Positions 1 through 8,483 of a stretch of 64,000 nucleotides of DNA are shown piece after piece. The translations under genes and the position numbers were made by a program. This stretch comes from Alphaproteobacteria bacterium. Its GTDB lineage: Bacteria > Pseudomonadota > Alphaproteobacteria > Caulobacterales > Hyphomonadaceae. The number at the start of each line of letters is the position of its first letter. Within the stretch, counting starts at the first letter, position 1. The DNA lies in assembly GCA_018827375.1 (NCBI GenBank), contig JAHJYW010000042.1:186001-250000 (forward strand). The letters run 5' to 3'. The notes beneath the pieces are model-generated. The model saw only the letters and a list, made by a program, of their open reading frames with translations. It had not been told where the DNA came from and searched no databases.

Positions 1-431
1 TTGCCGGTGCGGACGTTCAGGAAGAGGCAGCTTTCGGATTCCTGCGGGGCGGGTTGCGCCGCGAGATATTTCGAGGCCACGAACCGTTTCCACCAGGGCA
101 GGCCGTTGCCTTTCAGGATGTCGTCGACAAAGCCCGCGATGCTGTCGCGGCCCTGGAGGCATTCGGCGCCAAAGGCGCGGGCATCACGGGGGATTGCCCC
201 CCATTGCGGCGGTATATCCGGCGCGGCCCAGCGCAGTGCCGTGGCATAGGGCAGGCCGTTGTAAACCTGGATATTCGGGTTGTCGTGGTCGATGCCACCA
301 ATGATCACGCCCTGCTGGATACGCAGCGGTTCGGTCCGCTCCAACGGCGCGGCCGGCTGGTTCAATCTGAACCAACCCCAGGCCACTCCGGCGACCAGAA
401 CAAAAAAGAGGACTATACTAAGACGTTTCAT
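1..431 (-). CDS. Type-B carboxylesterase/lipase, N-terminal part (runs off the window)
   Basis: Only the first 143 codons are present; the gene continues beyond the left edge. The product starts with a hydrophobic segment (residues about 4-20) that could be a signal peptide or membrane anchor. It then shows the N-terminal signature of the alpha/beta-hydrolase COesterase family: VYNGLPYA (about 56-63), WAAPDIPPQW (68-77), Cys91, and SESCLFLNV (132-140), the bacterial form of the usual SEDCLYLN motif. Cys91 and Cys135 match the conserved first disulfide pair. The catalytic serine elbow lies outside the window, so activity cannot be judged. It starts 71 nt after the stop of the PLP enzyme gene and may be the last gene of that minus-strand run. 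Confidence 0.8.
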   Translation of the reverse strand, partial: MKRLSIVLFFVLVAGVAWGWFRLNQPAAPLERTEPLRIQQGVIIGGIDHDNPNIQVYNGLPYATALRWAAPDIPPQWGAIPRDARAFGAECLQGRDSIAGFVDDILKGNGLPWWKRFVASKYLAAQPAPQESESCLFLNVRTG

Positions 432-502
432 TGCGTGGTTCCCACCTGCAATCAGCAAGAACTATACCACAATCAGCGGCATGTCACGGCAACCGGTCCG
501 TC

Positions 503-1612
503 TCAAGACAGTGTGTCGAGGGCCTGTGTCACGGCGGACACAAGATCAGCGGTCGGTTCAATACCGGCGGCAAAGCGGATGAAACCTTCTGGCACCTCAT
601 CGCCCCATCTCGCCCGGCGTTCTGCACTCGAATGGACGCCGCCGAAACTGGTGGCGGGCGACAGGAGGTGGCAGTCCGCGATAAAGCGTTCGGCATTCGC
701 CTTGCTGGCGAGTTCGAAGCTAACAATCGGCCCGAAACCGTTCATTTGCTTCAATGCCACCTGATGAAACGGGTCATTCCCCAATCCGGGATAGTGGACT
801 GCCTGCACCGCCTCATGGCCCTGAACGGCCTCCGCCACAGCCAGCGCATTGGCATTCATGCGGGCGAGGCGCACCTCCACCGTCGCCAGACCGCGATGCA
901 GCAGGAAGGCATCAAAGGGACCGACAATTGCGCCGGCCAGCCGTCGCCATGTCTTCACGCCCTCGAACAGTTTCGCGTCACGTGTCGCCACATGGCCGCA
1001 CAAAACGTCTGAATGGCCTGCCATGGCTTTCGTATCCGACATCACACTGAAATCGGCGCCAAGGTCGAGCGGTTGCTGGATTAGCGGCGATGCGGTCGTG
1101 TTGTCGACCATGACCAGCGCGCCTACGGTTTTCGCGCGTTGGGCGACCTTGGCGATATCGCACACCGCGAGGCCCGGGTTGGACGGGGTCTCGATCAGCA
1201 CCAGTTTGCAGTCCTTGAAATCCGCTTCGGCCATTTCCGCCGTCGGGCAGGTGCGCATGGTCACGCCCATCGGTTCGAACTGGGCGCTGAGCAGGTTGCG
1301 GACATTGTAGTAGCCATCGGACGGCACAAGGACCGTGTCGCCGGGCCGCAGCACGGAATAGAAGACCGAGGCAATTGCCGCCATGCCCGACGGGAAGCAG
1401 ACCACGTCGGCGCCTTCCAGGATCCCGATTTCGGCTTCCACGGCCTCGACCGTCGGGTTGCCATGACGGCCATAGAAATGGCTGCCGTCCGGGTCGCCGG
1501 GCAGGTGGAAGGTGGAAGAGGCATGGATCGGCAGCGCCACGGCCTCACCTTTGGAGAGGCGTTCCGAGCGATAGTGCAGCAGGCGGCTGATCGGCGATGT
1601 GGTGTCAGTCAA
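503..1612 (-). CDS. Cys/Met metabolism PLP-dependent enzyme (cystathionine gamma-lyase/synthase family)
   Basis: Fold-type I PLP enzyme of the MetB/MetC/MegL family, acting on cystathionine, methionine or related substrates by alpha/gamma elimination or replacement. Visible family marks are FYGRHGNPT near the N-terminus (the Y-x-R phosphate-binding segment), PSGMAAI, a VDNT cofactor-contact motif, and the PLP lysine in MSDTKAMAGHSD (about residue 195). The start is a TTG at 1612: an AAGGAG sits 9 nt upstream, and the TTG overlaps the TGA of the GST-like gene. An ATG at 1633 is possible, but the ribosome site would then lie inside the coding region. Lyase and synthase cannot be told apart from sequence alone. 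Confidence 0.85.
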   Translation of the reverse strand: MTDTTSPISRLLHYRSERLSKGEAVALPIHASSTFHLPGDPDGSHFYGRHGNPTVEAVEAEIGILEGADVVCFPSGMAAIASVFYSVLRPGDTVLVPSDGYYNVRNLLSAQFEPMGVTMRTCPTAEMAEADFKDCKLVLIETPSNPGLAVCDIAKVAQRAKTVGALVMVDNTTASPLIQQPLDLGADFSVMSDTKAMAGHSDVLCGHVATRDAKLFEGVKTWRRLAGAIVGPFDAFLLHRGLATVEVRLARMNANALAVAEAVQGHEAVQAVHYPGLGNDPFHQVALKQMNGFGPIVSFELASKANAERFIADCHLLSPATSFGGVHSSAERRARWGDEVPEGFIRFAAGIEPTADLVSAVTQALDTLS

Positions 1613-2588
1613 GCAGGGAGGCTCCTTTGCCAATGGCGGCAGAAAGCGCTGCCTTGCTCGCGCTGTCCAGTGCGACCCATTCGGCCTTCAGCGCCTCAAG
1701 GCATTTTGCCTGATACTTGAACACGCCCTGTTCATAGCGGCCGCCTTCAATGGTGAGGCTGAATGTCTCCGCACCCGCTTCGAGCGCGTCCACATTGGCC
1801 TGCAGGAAGGGCAGGTAGGTCTCGCCGCAGATGGCGAGCAGGTCTTTGACCGACTCGCTCATGCCATCCGTCCAGCCGCCCTCGATGCCGCCCGCATCAT
1901 CGGCGTGATCCAGCCAGCGATAGAGGTAAGGCGTCTCGGCGCGCAGCCAGGCCATCGGTGTCGGATCGTAGGACATCACCTTGAGTTGCCCGTAGAAGGC
2001 AAGGTCGGCCAGCGACACGACGTCACCAAACAGGAAGCGCGTCGGCCCGAGCGCCATGGCCTCAAGCGCCTTGTTGACCCGCTTCCAGCTCGCCTCGATC
2101 AGCGGCGCAGTCTCGGGTGTGCAGCCGACGAGGGCCATGCGCGATATCTGGCGCGCGCGGATGCCGGCGGCCGTTTCCTCGACACCCTTGCGCCCGGCAT
2201 TTGGAAGCGTGTCGAAGATCAGCCAGTTGGCGCACCATTCGGCATCTTCTTTATAGAACCAGCGATAATGGAACATGGCCTTCATGAACCATTCGTCCGC
2301 CATGTCCTCCAACAGGAGGCAGGCAAAGCGCTGGGCCGGATCCGGCGGCAGGAGGGGGCGTCCCTCGCTTTCGATCGAGAGGAGGAAGGGTGTGGAATCG
2401 TTCGTCCACGTCCCATCGGGGCGCTTGATGACAGGGATGACCGGCGCCTTGACGTTCGGCATGATCTGCCCGCGCTCTTCGCCCGTCATGCCGGTCCATG
2501 TGTGGGGCAGGCGCTTCGCGCGCATCGCCGCGCGCACCTTCATCGAATAGGGCGAGCCGAGCGCGCCGTAGACTTCATAGCCGCTCAT
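1605..2588 (-). CDS. Glutathione S-transferase family protein, long form
   Basis: 327-residue protein with an N-terminal thioredoxin-like GST domain (YEVYGALGSPYSMKVRAAMR at residues 3-22, with SPYS at the expected catalytic loop) and a long helical C-terminal half. It is about 100 residues longer than a typical cytosolic GST. The start was set at MSGYEVYG because its ATG overlaps the TGA of the upstream DUF1330 gene (ATGA), a mark of translational coupling, with GGAG just upstream. Its stop overlaps the start of the PLP enzyme gene. The substrate is unknown; glutathione conjugation or thiol chemistry is inferred from the family only. Confidence 0.75.
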   Translation of the reverse strand: MSGYEVYGALGSPYSMKVRAAMRAKRLPHTWTGMTGEERGQIMPNVKAPVIPVIKRPDGTWTNDSTPFLLSIESEGRPLLPPDPAQRFACLLLEDMADEWFMKAMFHYRWFYKEDAEWCANWLIFDTLPNAGRKGVEETAAGIRARQISRMALVGCTPETAPLIEASWKRVNKALEAMALGPTRFLFGDVVSLADLAFYGQLKVMSYDPTPMAWLRAETPYLYRWLDHADDAGGIEGGWTDGMSESVKDLLAICGETYLPFLQANVDALEAGAETFSLTIEGGRYEQGVFKYQAKCLEALKAEWVALDSASKAALSAAIGKGASLLD

Positions 2589-3007
2589 GTCTTCTCTCCG
2601 CTCACCCAGCTCGGCCGCGTCACGATCAGTTCCTGGCAGAGAAGGCCCGCCTCGCGGTGGCGCGACATGGATTTGTAATCCTTGTGGTTCAGCGTCGCGA
2701 TGAAAGCCTGCCGCGTGGGGAAGTGGTTCACCAGCACGCCATCCCAATCGCCTTGCCCTATGAAATAGCGTTCGGTCGATGCCAGAAGTAGCGTCGAGCC
2801 GCCGACTTCTTTCGCCGCTTCCGTGAAGGCCTCGGAATAGCGCATGTAGGCAGCCTCGCCGCTGATCGCCTCACCATGCTCTGGGTCGTCCGGGCCGTAC
2901 TCCGCTTTCACGCGGAATTTGAGCAAGTTCACCTGCGCGACGGGGCCATCATGGGGGTCGTCGCGAAAGGCGCGGAACTGGTCGGCGGTAGGCTGGAACG
3001 CTGGCAT
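2585..3007 (-). CDS. DUF1330-type small protein
   Basis: 140-residue protein of the DUF1330/dimeric alpha-beta barrel kind. It has the typical opening PVAQVNLLKFR and a central YMRYSEAF segment followed by GDWDGVLVNHFPTRQAF, as in proteins annotated 'DUF1330 domain-containing'. It has no signal peptide or membrane segment, so it is probably cytoplasmic. It is the middle gene of a run in which each gene overlaps or nearly abuts the next, 24 nt after the Nudix stop and overlapping the GST-like start by 4 nt. No biochemical function is established for this family. Confidence 0.75.
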   Translation of the reverse strand: MPAFQPTADQFRAFRDDPHDGPVAQVNLLKFRVKAEYGPDDPEHGEAISGEAAYMRYSEAFTEAAKEVGGSTLLLASTERYFIGQGDWDGVLVNHFPTRQAFIATLNHKDYKSMSRHREAGLLCQELIVTRPSWVSGEKT

Positions 3008-3031
3008 GGGGTTTCCTCGTGGTGCTGGCCC

Positions 3032-3592
3032 TTAGGGGCGCTTGCCGGGATGTTTGCCGAAATAGCGCTCGGTGTAAAACAATGCCGCCGCGTGAAGGGC
3101 GTGCTGGGCATCAAGGCCTTCGTAGGCGAGAAATTCCTCGTACGGCATTTCCAGCACCTCGATCTCCTCATTCGGATCGAGTGATTGGTCGTGCGTCTTC
3201 CTGCAGCCGGTGGCGAGGAAATAGTGGATCTGGTTGTCCTGAATGGCCGGGTTCGGGAAGCAGCTGCCAACCGGGATCATCTCACGTGTAGTATAGCCCG
3301 TCTCCTCCTGCAGCTCGCGCCGCCCCGCCGCTTCCTTGTCGGTCTCGCCCGGGTCCATGACGCCGCCCGGAAAGCCGAGCAGCACCACACCCCCTGCATG
3401 ACGATACTCGCGAATTAGCACGACATTGCCTTCATCCGTAATGGGGATCAGCGTGACCCATTCGGTAAATTCCAGCACATGATATGTCTGCACGACATGG
3501 CCATCTTCGCGCTCGCACTTGTCGGTGCGGAGGGAGAGGAACTTGTCCTTGAAGGTCTGGTGGCTTTCAAGAGTCTTCCAGGGTTTGATCAT
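3032..3592 (-). CDS. Nudix hydrolase, ADP-ribose pyrophosphatase-like
   Basis: 186-residue Nudix protein, probably hydrolysing a nucleoside diphosphate linked to another group (ADP-ribose or NADH type). The Nudix box is clear: a GGVMDPGE start, then RELQEETGY carrying the metal-binding glutamates. The stretch between the first E and REL is TDKEAAGR, one residue longer than the textbook spacing. The N-terminal half (TYHVLEFTEWVTLIPITDEG, then LIREYRHAGG) resembles the NudF/ADPRase layout. The start overlaps the stop of the S9 peptidase gene by 4 nt, so the two are coupled. It is probably cytoplasmic. Confidence 0.88.
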   Translation of the reverse strand: MIKPWKTLESHQTFKDKFLSLRTDKCEREDGHVVQTYHVLEFTEWVTLIPITDEGNVVLIREYRHAGGVVLLGFPGGVMDPGETDKEAAGRRELQEETGYTTREMIPVGSCFPNPAIQDNQIHYFLATGCRKTHDQSLDPNEEIEVLEMPYEEFLAYEGLDAQHALHAAALFYTERYFGKHPGKRP

Positions 3593-5808
3593 GTCGATTT
3601 GTCTTTCAAATGCCGCTCCAGGAAAGCCATGCGTGTTTTCATCAGGTGCACCTGCAGCGTCTCGCCGCGAATGCCGTGGCGCTGGCCGGGATAGGTCATC
3701 AGTTCGAAAACCTTGCCCTTCTCCTGCAGTGCCGCCATCAGGCGGGTCGTGTTGTCAAAGGTGACATTGTCGTCGGCCATGCCGTGCATGAGCAGCAGGG
3801 GCGTCGTCAGGTTATCCACATGGGGAAAGACGCTTGAGGCTTCGTAGCCGTCTGGATTGCCCCGCGGTGTGTCGAGATAGCGCTCGGTGTAGAACGTGTC
3901 ATAGAGCCGATAATCCGTGACAGGGGCGCCGGCGGCAGCTGCAGCGAACGTACCTTCCGGTGCCTTCAGGATCGTCATCAGCGTCATGTAGCCGCCATAG
4001 GACCAGCCCTGGAGCGCGATGCGGGCGGGGTCCACGAAGGGCTGCGCTTTCAGCCAGTCGACGCCGACCAATTGGTCATGCACTTCAGCCTCGCCCGTAC
4101 GCCGATAGATGACGTCCTCAAAGGTCTTTCCCCGGTTGGCGGAGCCGCGATTGTCCAGCCGGAACAGGATATAACCCTCGCGCGCATAAAACTGGTCGGA
4201 CACGCGCTGCCACTCATTCACCACGGTCTGGACATGCGGGCCGCCATAGACTTCGACGATGACGGGATACTGTTTGGTGGGGTCAAAGCCCGGCGGCTTC
4301 AGGATGGAATAGTAGAGGTCCTGACCGTCCTCGGCTGTCAGTGTACCGAATTCCGGTTCGACGTGACCTGACAGGAATGGCGCGTAGGGGTGGTCCCCGT
4401 CCAGCCTGTTCTCTTCGATCCACGCAATCAGCGAGCCGTCGGCCTTATACAGCCCCACCTGCGGCGGCTGGCCGGGTGAGGCGCTTGTGCCGACAAATGA
4501 CTTTCCATCGGGCGCCATCGTGATTGCCCATGTCTTGCCGGGCGCGGTGATGCGTGTGGGGGTGCCGCCATGAAGGGGCACCGAATAGAGATGCCGTTCG
4601 AGCGGTGTGTCGGCATAGCCGGTAAACATGACGGCATCATCTTCCTTGCGGAAGGCGAGGACGCGGTCGACGGCCCAGCCGCCTTCTGTCACCGCGTGAA
4701 GTTCGCCAAGGCGGTTCATGCAGGCGACGTGGCGATAGCTGCTGGCCTCGGTCGTCGTCAGCACATGCAAAGGCTGCGCGGAGTGCGTGCCGCGTGGCTC
4801 AGGCGCGAAGGGCAGCCAGTCACTATTGAGGTTGATCCAGCAGGGCTGAGTCTCTGCGCCCATTGGGGCAGGGGACCAGTCGGGGCCAGCAAAGCGGGTG
4901 CGGCAGAGGGTTTTCTGGTCGCGGTCGACGCTCTGCACCACCAGCTCTGCGTCCGGCAGCCAGTTCACGCGCGCGAGATACTGGTCCGTTGCCGGTCCCC
5001 AGTCGTCCCTGCGCCATTTGATCTCGTCGGTTTCGCCTGTCGCCATGTTCCGCACGAATACATCCACCACCGCGTTCGGGCGTCCTGCACGCGGATAGCG
5101 CTGTTCGATGACGTTGACCTTGTCGGCGGCGATATCAAAACGGGGGATGATATCGACGGTGGATTCATCAACGCGCGTGTAGGCGATGTATTTATCGTCG
5201 CGGCTCCACCAGTAGCCCGTGAAACGGCTCATCTCTTCCTGGGCCACGAATTCAGCAATGCCATAGGAGATCGCCTTGTCAGGTTCGGCGGCAGGCGAGA
5301 GGCGGGTCTCTTCAGCGGTATCAAGGTCGATGGCGTAGAGCGCCCCGTCGCGCACGAAGCTGGCATAGCGCCCGCCCGGCGACACGTTCGCATCGGTCTC
5401 AAAGGCGTCATTGTCGGTCAGCTGGCGCACCTGCGGTGCCACCGTGCCAAGCGTCACGAGGAAGAGGTTGCCCCCCATCGGCACCAGCAGCGTATCCGCC
5501 GTGCCCCAATCGTAATCAACGATGCCTTTCGAGCCAGCAATACGCTTTCGCTCGCGCGTCGCCTTCTCCATTTCAGAGAGTTCTGCTTCGACAGGTTGAA
5601 GAAGCTGCGAATCAATCAGCAGGCTCTGATGGCCTGTATTGACTTCGAATTGCCAGAGATCGAACCGGTCCTGCTCGTCCGGCCGGCCTTTCAGGAAGGT
5701 CACGCGCTGACCGTCGGGTGAGAACTTCACGCCGCGCGGGGCCTGTCCTGACAGGGAAGGCGAGCCGTAGAGGCGCTCAATGGTGAGTTCTGTAGTGGAA
5801 TCAGGCAA
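3589..5808 (-). CDS. S9 family peptidase, dipeptidyl peptidase IV type
   Basis: 739-residue prolyl-oligopeptidase-family serine peptidase. The N-terminal two thirds form a beta-propeller of the DPP-IV N-terminal type, with FVAQEEMSRFTGYWWSRD carrying the EE pair that in DPP-IV enzymes binds the substrate amino terminus. The C-terminal alpha/beta hydrolase domain has GWSYGG (Ser about 603), GMADDNV (Asp about 679) and QRHGI (His about 711), a complete triad. Bacterial DPP-IV proteins often carry a signal peptide; none is visible here (MPDSTTELTIERLYGS), which suggests a cytoplasmic enzyme. It is the first gene of a minus-strand run with Nudix, DUF1330, GST and PLP enzyme genes. Confidence 0.9.
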   Translation of the reverse strand: MPDSTTELTIERLYGSPSLSGQAPRGVKFSPDGQRVTFLKGRPDEQDRFDLWQFEVNTGHQSLLIDSQLLQPVEAELSEMEKATRERKRIAGSKGIVDYDWGTADTLLVPMGGNLFLVTLGTVAPQVRQLTDNDAFETDANVSPGGRYASFVRDGALYAIDLDTAEETRLSPAAEPDKAISYGIAEFVAQEEMSRFTGYWWSRDDKYIAYTRVDESTVDIIPRFDIAADKVNVIEQRYPRAGRPNAVVDVFVRNMATGETDEIKWRRDDWGPATDQYLARVNWLPDAELVVQSVDRDQKTLCRTRFAGPDWSPAPMGAETQPCWINLNSDWLPFAPEPRGTHSAQPLHVLTTTEASSYRHVACMNRLGELHAVTEGGWAVDRVLAFRKEDDAVMFTGYADTPLERHLYSVPLHGGTPTRITAPGKTWAITMAPDGKSFVGTSASPGQPPQVGLYKADGSLIAWIEENRLDGDHPYAPFLSGHVEPEFGTLTAEDGQDLYYSILKPPGFDPTKQYPVIVEVYGGPHVQTVVNEWQRVSDQFYAREGYILFRLDNRGSANRGKTFEDVIYRRTGEAEVHDQLVGVDWLKAQPFVDPARIALQGWSYGGYMTLMTILKAPEGTFAAAAAGAPVTDYRLYDTFYTERYLDTPRGNPDGYEASSVFPHVDNLTTPLLLMHGMADDNVTFDNTTRLMAALQEKGKVFELMTYPGQRHGIRGETLQVHLMKTRMAFLERHLKDKST

Positions 5809-5957
5809 TTGGGCTCTCCGCGCGTTCTGCAGTGCACACTAGCGTCGATTGGGCGGCTGTCATCCCGCAGCCCTGAAATCGCGCAGTGATTGATAATTTG
5901 TGGCAAAACTGTGTTTTCTATCTGGTCACGTTGCAAGCCTCATCTAAGGTATCCCCC

Positions 5958-6593
5958 ATGGATGAGGGGAACGCCAACTACGCCCATGCGCAGGCATTGC
6001 TCGCTAGCGATGGCGGCGGGGAGTCGCTTGTCAAAGCGGCCGAGGCAATGCGCAAGGCGGCGAATGACGGCAATGCCGCGGCCGCCAACAATTTCGGTAC
6101 GATGCTCCATCACGGTCGGGGGGTCCATAAGGATCTCGCCGCTGCCCGCGCCTATTACCACCAGGCGGCTGAAAGCGGTCTGGCCACTGCGCGCTTCAAT
6201 CTCGGTTTCATGCTTGTTCGCGGCCTTGGCGGCGAAAAGGATGTGGCCCGCGCCCGCACGCTGTTCCTGCTGGCCGCAGAGGCTGGTGAGGTCGATGCGA
6301 TCACACACCTTGGCGCCATGATGATGACCGGAACGGGCGGGGCACAGGAATTTGACGCCGCACGTGATTGGTGGACCCGAGGGGCCCGCCTCGGCGACAG
6401 TCGGTGCGCCTTCAATCTCGGCATTGCGCATGCTGGCGGGCATTGGGGCGAGTCTGATTTCATCGCCGCATGGCACTGGTTCCGGGAAGCCGAAAGCCTC
6501 GGCAATGCCGGAGCCGTGCACGAGCTGGAACGGCTCGAAAGCGTGATGTCCGACGAGGAACACGCTGCCGCAAAGGCCTGCGCGTCCCGCTAG
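5958..6593 (+). CDS. Sel1-repeat (SEL1-like TPR) protein
   Basis: About 211 residues built of Sel1-like repeats: AANNFGTMLHHGRGVHKDLA, ARFNLGFMLVRGLGGEKD, AITHLGAMMMTGTGG and CAFNLGIAHAGGHWGESD each follow the A-x-x-x-L-G-x-x-x-x-x-G pattern. Such repeats form superhelical protein-binding scaffolds; the partner is unknown. No signal peptide is seen. The ATG at 5958 was preferred because the repeats begin soon after it and AAGG lies upstream; an in-frame upstream ATG at 5886 would add 24 residues without family support. It is divergent from the S9 gene, and its stop overlaps that of the membrane protein on the other strand by 4 nt. Confidence 0.8.
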   Translation: MDEGNANYAHAQALLASDGGGESLVKAAEAMRKAANDGNAAAANNFGTMLHHGRGVHKDLAAARAYYHQAAESGLATARFNLGFMLVRGLGGEKDVARARTLFLLAAEAGEVDAITHLGAMMMTGTGGAQEFDAARDWWTRGARLGDSRCAFNLGIAHAGGHWGESDFIAAWHWFREAESLGNAGAVHELERLESVMSDEEHAAAKACASR

Positions 6594-7342
6594 ACCGGTC
6601 CGCGCTCGTAAAGCCAGGCATAATCCACGATAAAGACGGTTACCGTGGTCAGCAGGTCGCTGCTTATCGCAATGAAACCGAACAGGACGGCTCGCCACGC
6701 CCGCGCCACCGCCGCCATGCGTCCGGCCAGCCCCCTGAAAACGGTTATCGCATAGGCAAGGAACGTCAGAACAAACAGCGGTATCAGCGTGGCCTCGAGT
6801 GCCGGCACGTCGAGCAGGGGCATCATCAGCGTCGACAGCACGCCCAGCAGCAATCCGGGCAGGAGCGCCGCAAAATAGAGCCGCAGTCTCAGCGGCGCGG
6901 GCGTGCCCTTGCCCCAGACCCTCAGCAGCAGCGCGACAATGCCGTGAATGGCGAAATAGCCGAACGGAAACAGCACGAGCCAAAGCCCCAGGTAATCCTG
7001 CGTGAACTGGTCCATGTCGCCCATGCCCAGCACATTGGGGTCGGTAAGGCTGTCCCTGGTCATCTGGTGCAAGGCGCTGTCCTCGCCGCCCCACAGGAAC
7101 CGGAGGAACACCATGGCAGCGATCAGGGTGAACACGAGCCGGATCGACGGCGTGTACTTGCCCAGCCAGTCTACATCCCGCGCCGCTTCGAACACTTTGC
7201 GCGGCGCGGCCAGGATGGCCCACATGGAGGCCAGTGCCCGGACGTTCAGGCCGAACAGATCGTCCAGCAGCGCGTCCCAGCCGGAAGCGCGGCTCATGTC
7301 GTCATCGGCCGGTCTGGCCTGTGTCACCGGTTCACTCATCAC
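6590..7342 (-). CDS. Multi-pass membrane protein of unknown function (Yip1-like layout)
   Basis: 250-residue integral membrane protein. A soluble N-terminal stretch (residues about 1-65, including a segment reading AILAAPRKVFEAARD) is followed by about five hydrophobic segments, beginning near SIRLVFTLIAAMVFLRF, LWLVLFPFGYFAIHGIVALL, LYFAALLPGLLLGVLSTL and LIPLFVLTFLAYAITVF, with the last near the C-terminus. This resembles bacterial Yip1/DUF-type membrane proteins, but no motif decides the family. A second ATG one codon later is equally possible as start. It is convergent with the Sel1 gene and divergent from the metallo-beta-lactamase gene. Confidence 0.65.
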   Translation of the reverse strand: MMSEPVTQARPADDDMSRASGWDALLDDLFGLNVRALASMWAILAAPRKVFEAARDVDWLGKYTPSIRLVFTLIAAMVFLRFLWGGEDSALHQMTRDSLTDPNVLGMGDMDQFTQDYLGLWLVLFPFGYFAIHGIVALLLRVWGKGTPAPLRLRLYFAALLPGLLLGVLSTLMMPLLDVPALEATLIPLFVLTFLAYAITVFRGLAGRMAAVARAWRAVLFGFIAISSDLLTTVTVFIVDYAWLYERGPV

Positions 7343-7467
7343 GGGACTCCTGACTCTATTGGGCTCTGTTCGCGTGTGGAATCAAGCCGCTCCCAAACTA
7401 TCCTGAACGATAAACAAATTTCGCTTCATTCAGAAGGCTGTTAAGCTGGCACACGGGAGGACATCAA

Positions 7468-8400
7468 ATGCTGAAATGGATTCTGGGTATCGCTGGGGCG
7501 CTTGTGGTTGTGGCTGCGGCGGCGGGCTGGTGGCTTTTCGTCGGCTTCAGCCAAGCGCCCAAGGCGGCGCCCGGCCTGATGGACATCGACCAATGGCGCA
7601 GCATGGTGCGCGACGGCGGAGGGGCACTGCCGACAGAAGTGCGTGTGCTGGAGGTCGGCCGGGATTCCGCGCCCATGGTGGCGGCGCGCGCCGGGGCGTT
7701 CGGCGGAACATGGCAGACGAGCTACAATTCTGTACAGCTCGTCTATCCGGACAAGACAATCATTGCCGGCGGGGCGCTCGACAGGCTGACATCCGAGGGC
7801 ATGGTGGCCGCGCCGGACGACTGGTCGTTTGATGATGCCGCCTATGACCGGCTGACGGTAGCCATGCTGCGCGCCGATCAGGTCCTGATAACGCATGAGC
7901 ATCTCGATCACGTCATGGCCATCGCGCGCCACCCTCAGCCAGATGCGCTGGCACCGCGCCTTGTGCTCAACGCGCCACAGATTGCCGCCCTGCCGCTTTT
8001 TGCGATTGGCGAGCTGGCGCCGGTCTTGCGCGATCTCGCCCCGCGCCTTGATGGCTCGGCTCAGCTGGTGGCGCCCGGAGTTGTGGTTGTTCCTGTGCCC
8101 GGCCATACGGCGGGCAGCCAGATGGTCTTCATCACGCTGGAGAATGGGCATGAATATCTGATGATCGGCGATATCGTCTGGACCATGACTTCGCTCGAAG
8201 AGCTGGTCATGCGGCCGGTCTTCACCCAGTTCGCCGTGATCGACCCGAACGAGGACCGCGCAGCCATCAAGGAGCAGATCCGCGCCCTGCACGATCTATG
8301 GGAAGCCAATCCGGAGGTGACCATTTTCCCCAGCCATGACCGCACATGGCTGGAAATGCTGGAGCAGGAAGGCCTGATCAGCTGGGGTTTTCAGGAGTAG
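7468..8400 (+). CDS. Membrane-anchored metallo-beta-lactamase-fold hydrolase
   Basis: 310 residues. One N-terminal transmembrane segment (about 4-26) would place the catalytic domain in the periplasm or on the outer face of the inner membrane. The domain has the full metal site: HEHLDH (143-148), PGHTAGS (His213), MIGD (Asp235) and SHDR (His290). The fold serves many hydrolases (lactonases, thioesterases, phosphodiesterases, beta-lactamases) and the sequence does not decide among them. A GGAGG 10 nt before the ATG supports the start. It stands alone, about 80 nt before ettA. Confidence 0.82.
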   Translation: MLKWILGIAGALVVVAAAAGWWLFVGFSQAPKAAPGLMDIDQWRSMVRDGGGALPTEVRVLEVGRDSAPMVAARAGAFGGTWQTSYNSVQLVYPDKTIIAGGALDRLTSEGMVAAPDDWSFDDAAYDRLTVAMLRADQVLITHEHLDHVMAIARHPQPDALAPRLVLNAPQIAALPLFAIGELAPVLRDLAPRLDGSAQLVAPGVVVVPVPGHTAGSQMVFITLENGHEYLMIGDIVWTMTSLEELVMRPVFTQFAVIDPNEDRAAIKEQIRALHDLWEANPEVTIFPSHDRTWLEMLEQEGLISWGFQE

Positions 8401-8483
8401 CATTGCCATTGACGGCTTGATTTTCCGGTGCGCGCGCGCGAGTAGAGCGCATTCTCCCTCCCGTTCGAACAGGAATACGCGCC

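Noticed and set aside
1599-2678. 359-codon plus-strand open frame opposite the GST-like gene
   Set aside because: Shadow of a gene with recognisable N-terminal GST motif and coupled start and stop.
4570-5721. 383-codon plus-strand open frame opposite the S9 peptidase
   Set aside because: It lies wholly antisense to a gene with an intact catalytic triad, shows no domain, and is the kind of shadow frame expected in high-GC coding DNA.
5940-7223. 427-codon minus-strand open frame across the Sel1 gene and membrane protein gene
   Set aside because: It is antisense to the Sel1 repeats and out of frame with the membrane protein; the translation is Gly/Arg/His-rich with no recognisable domain.
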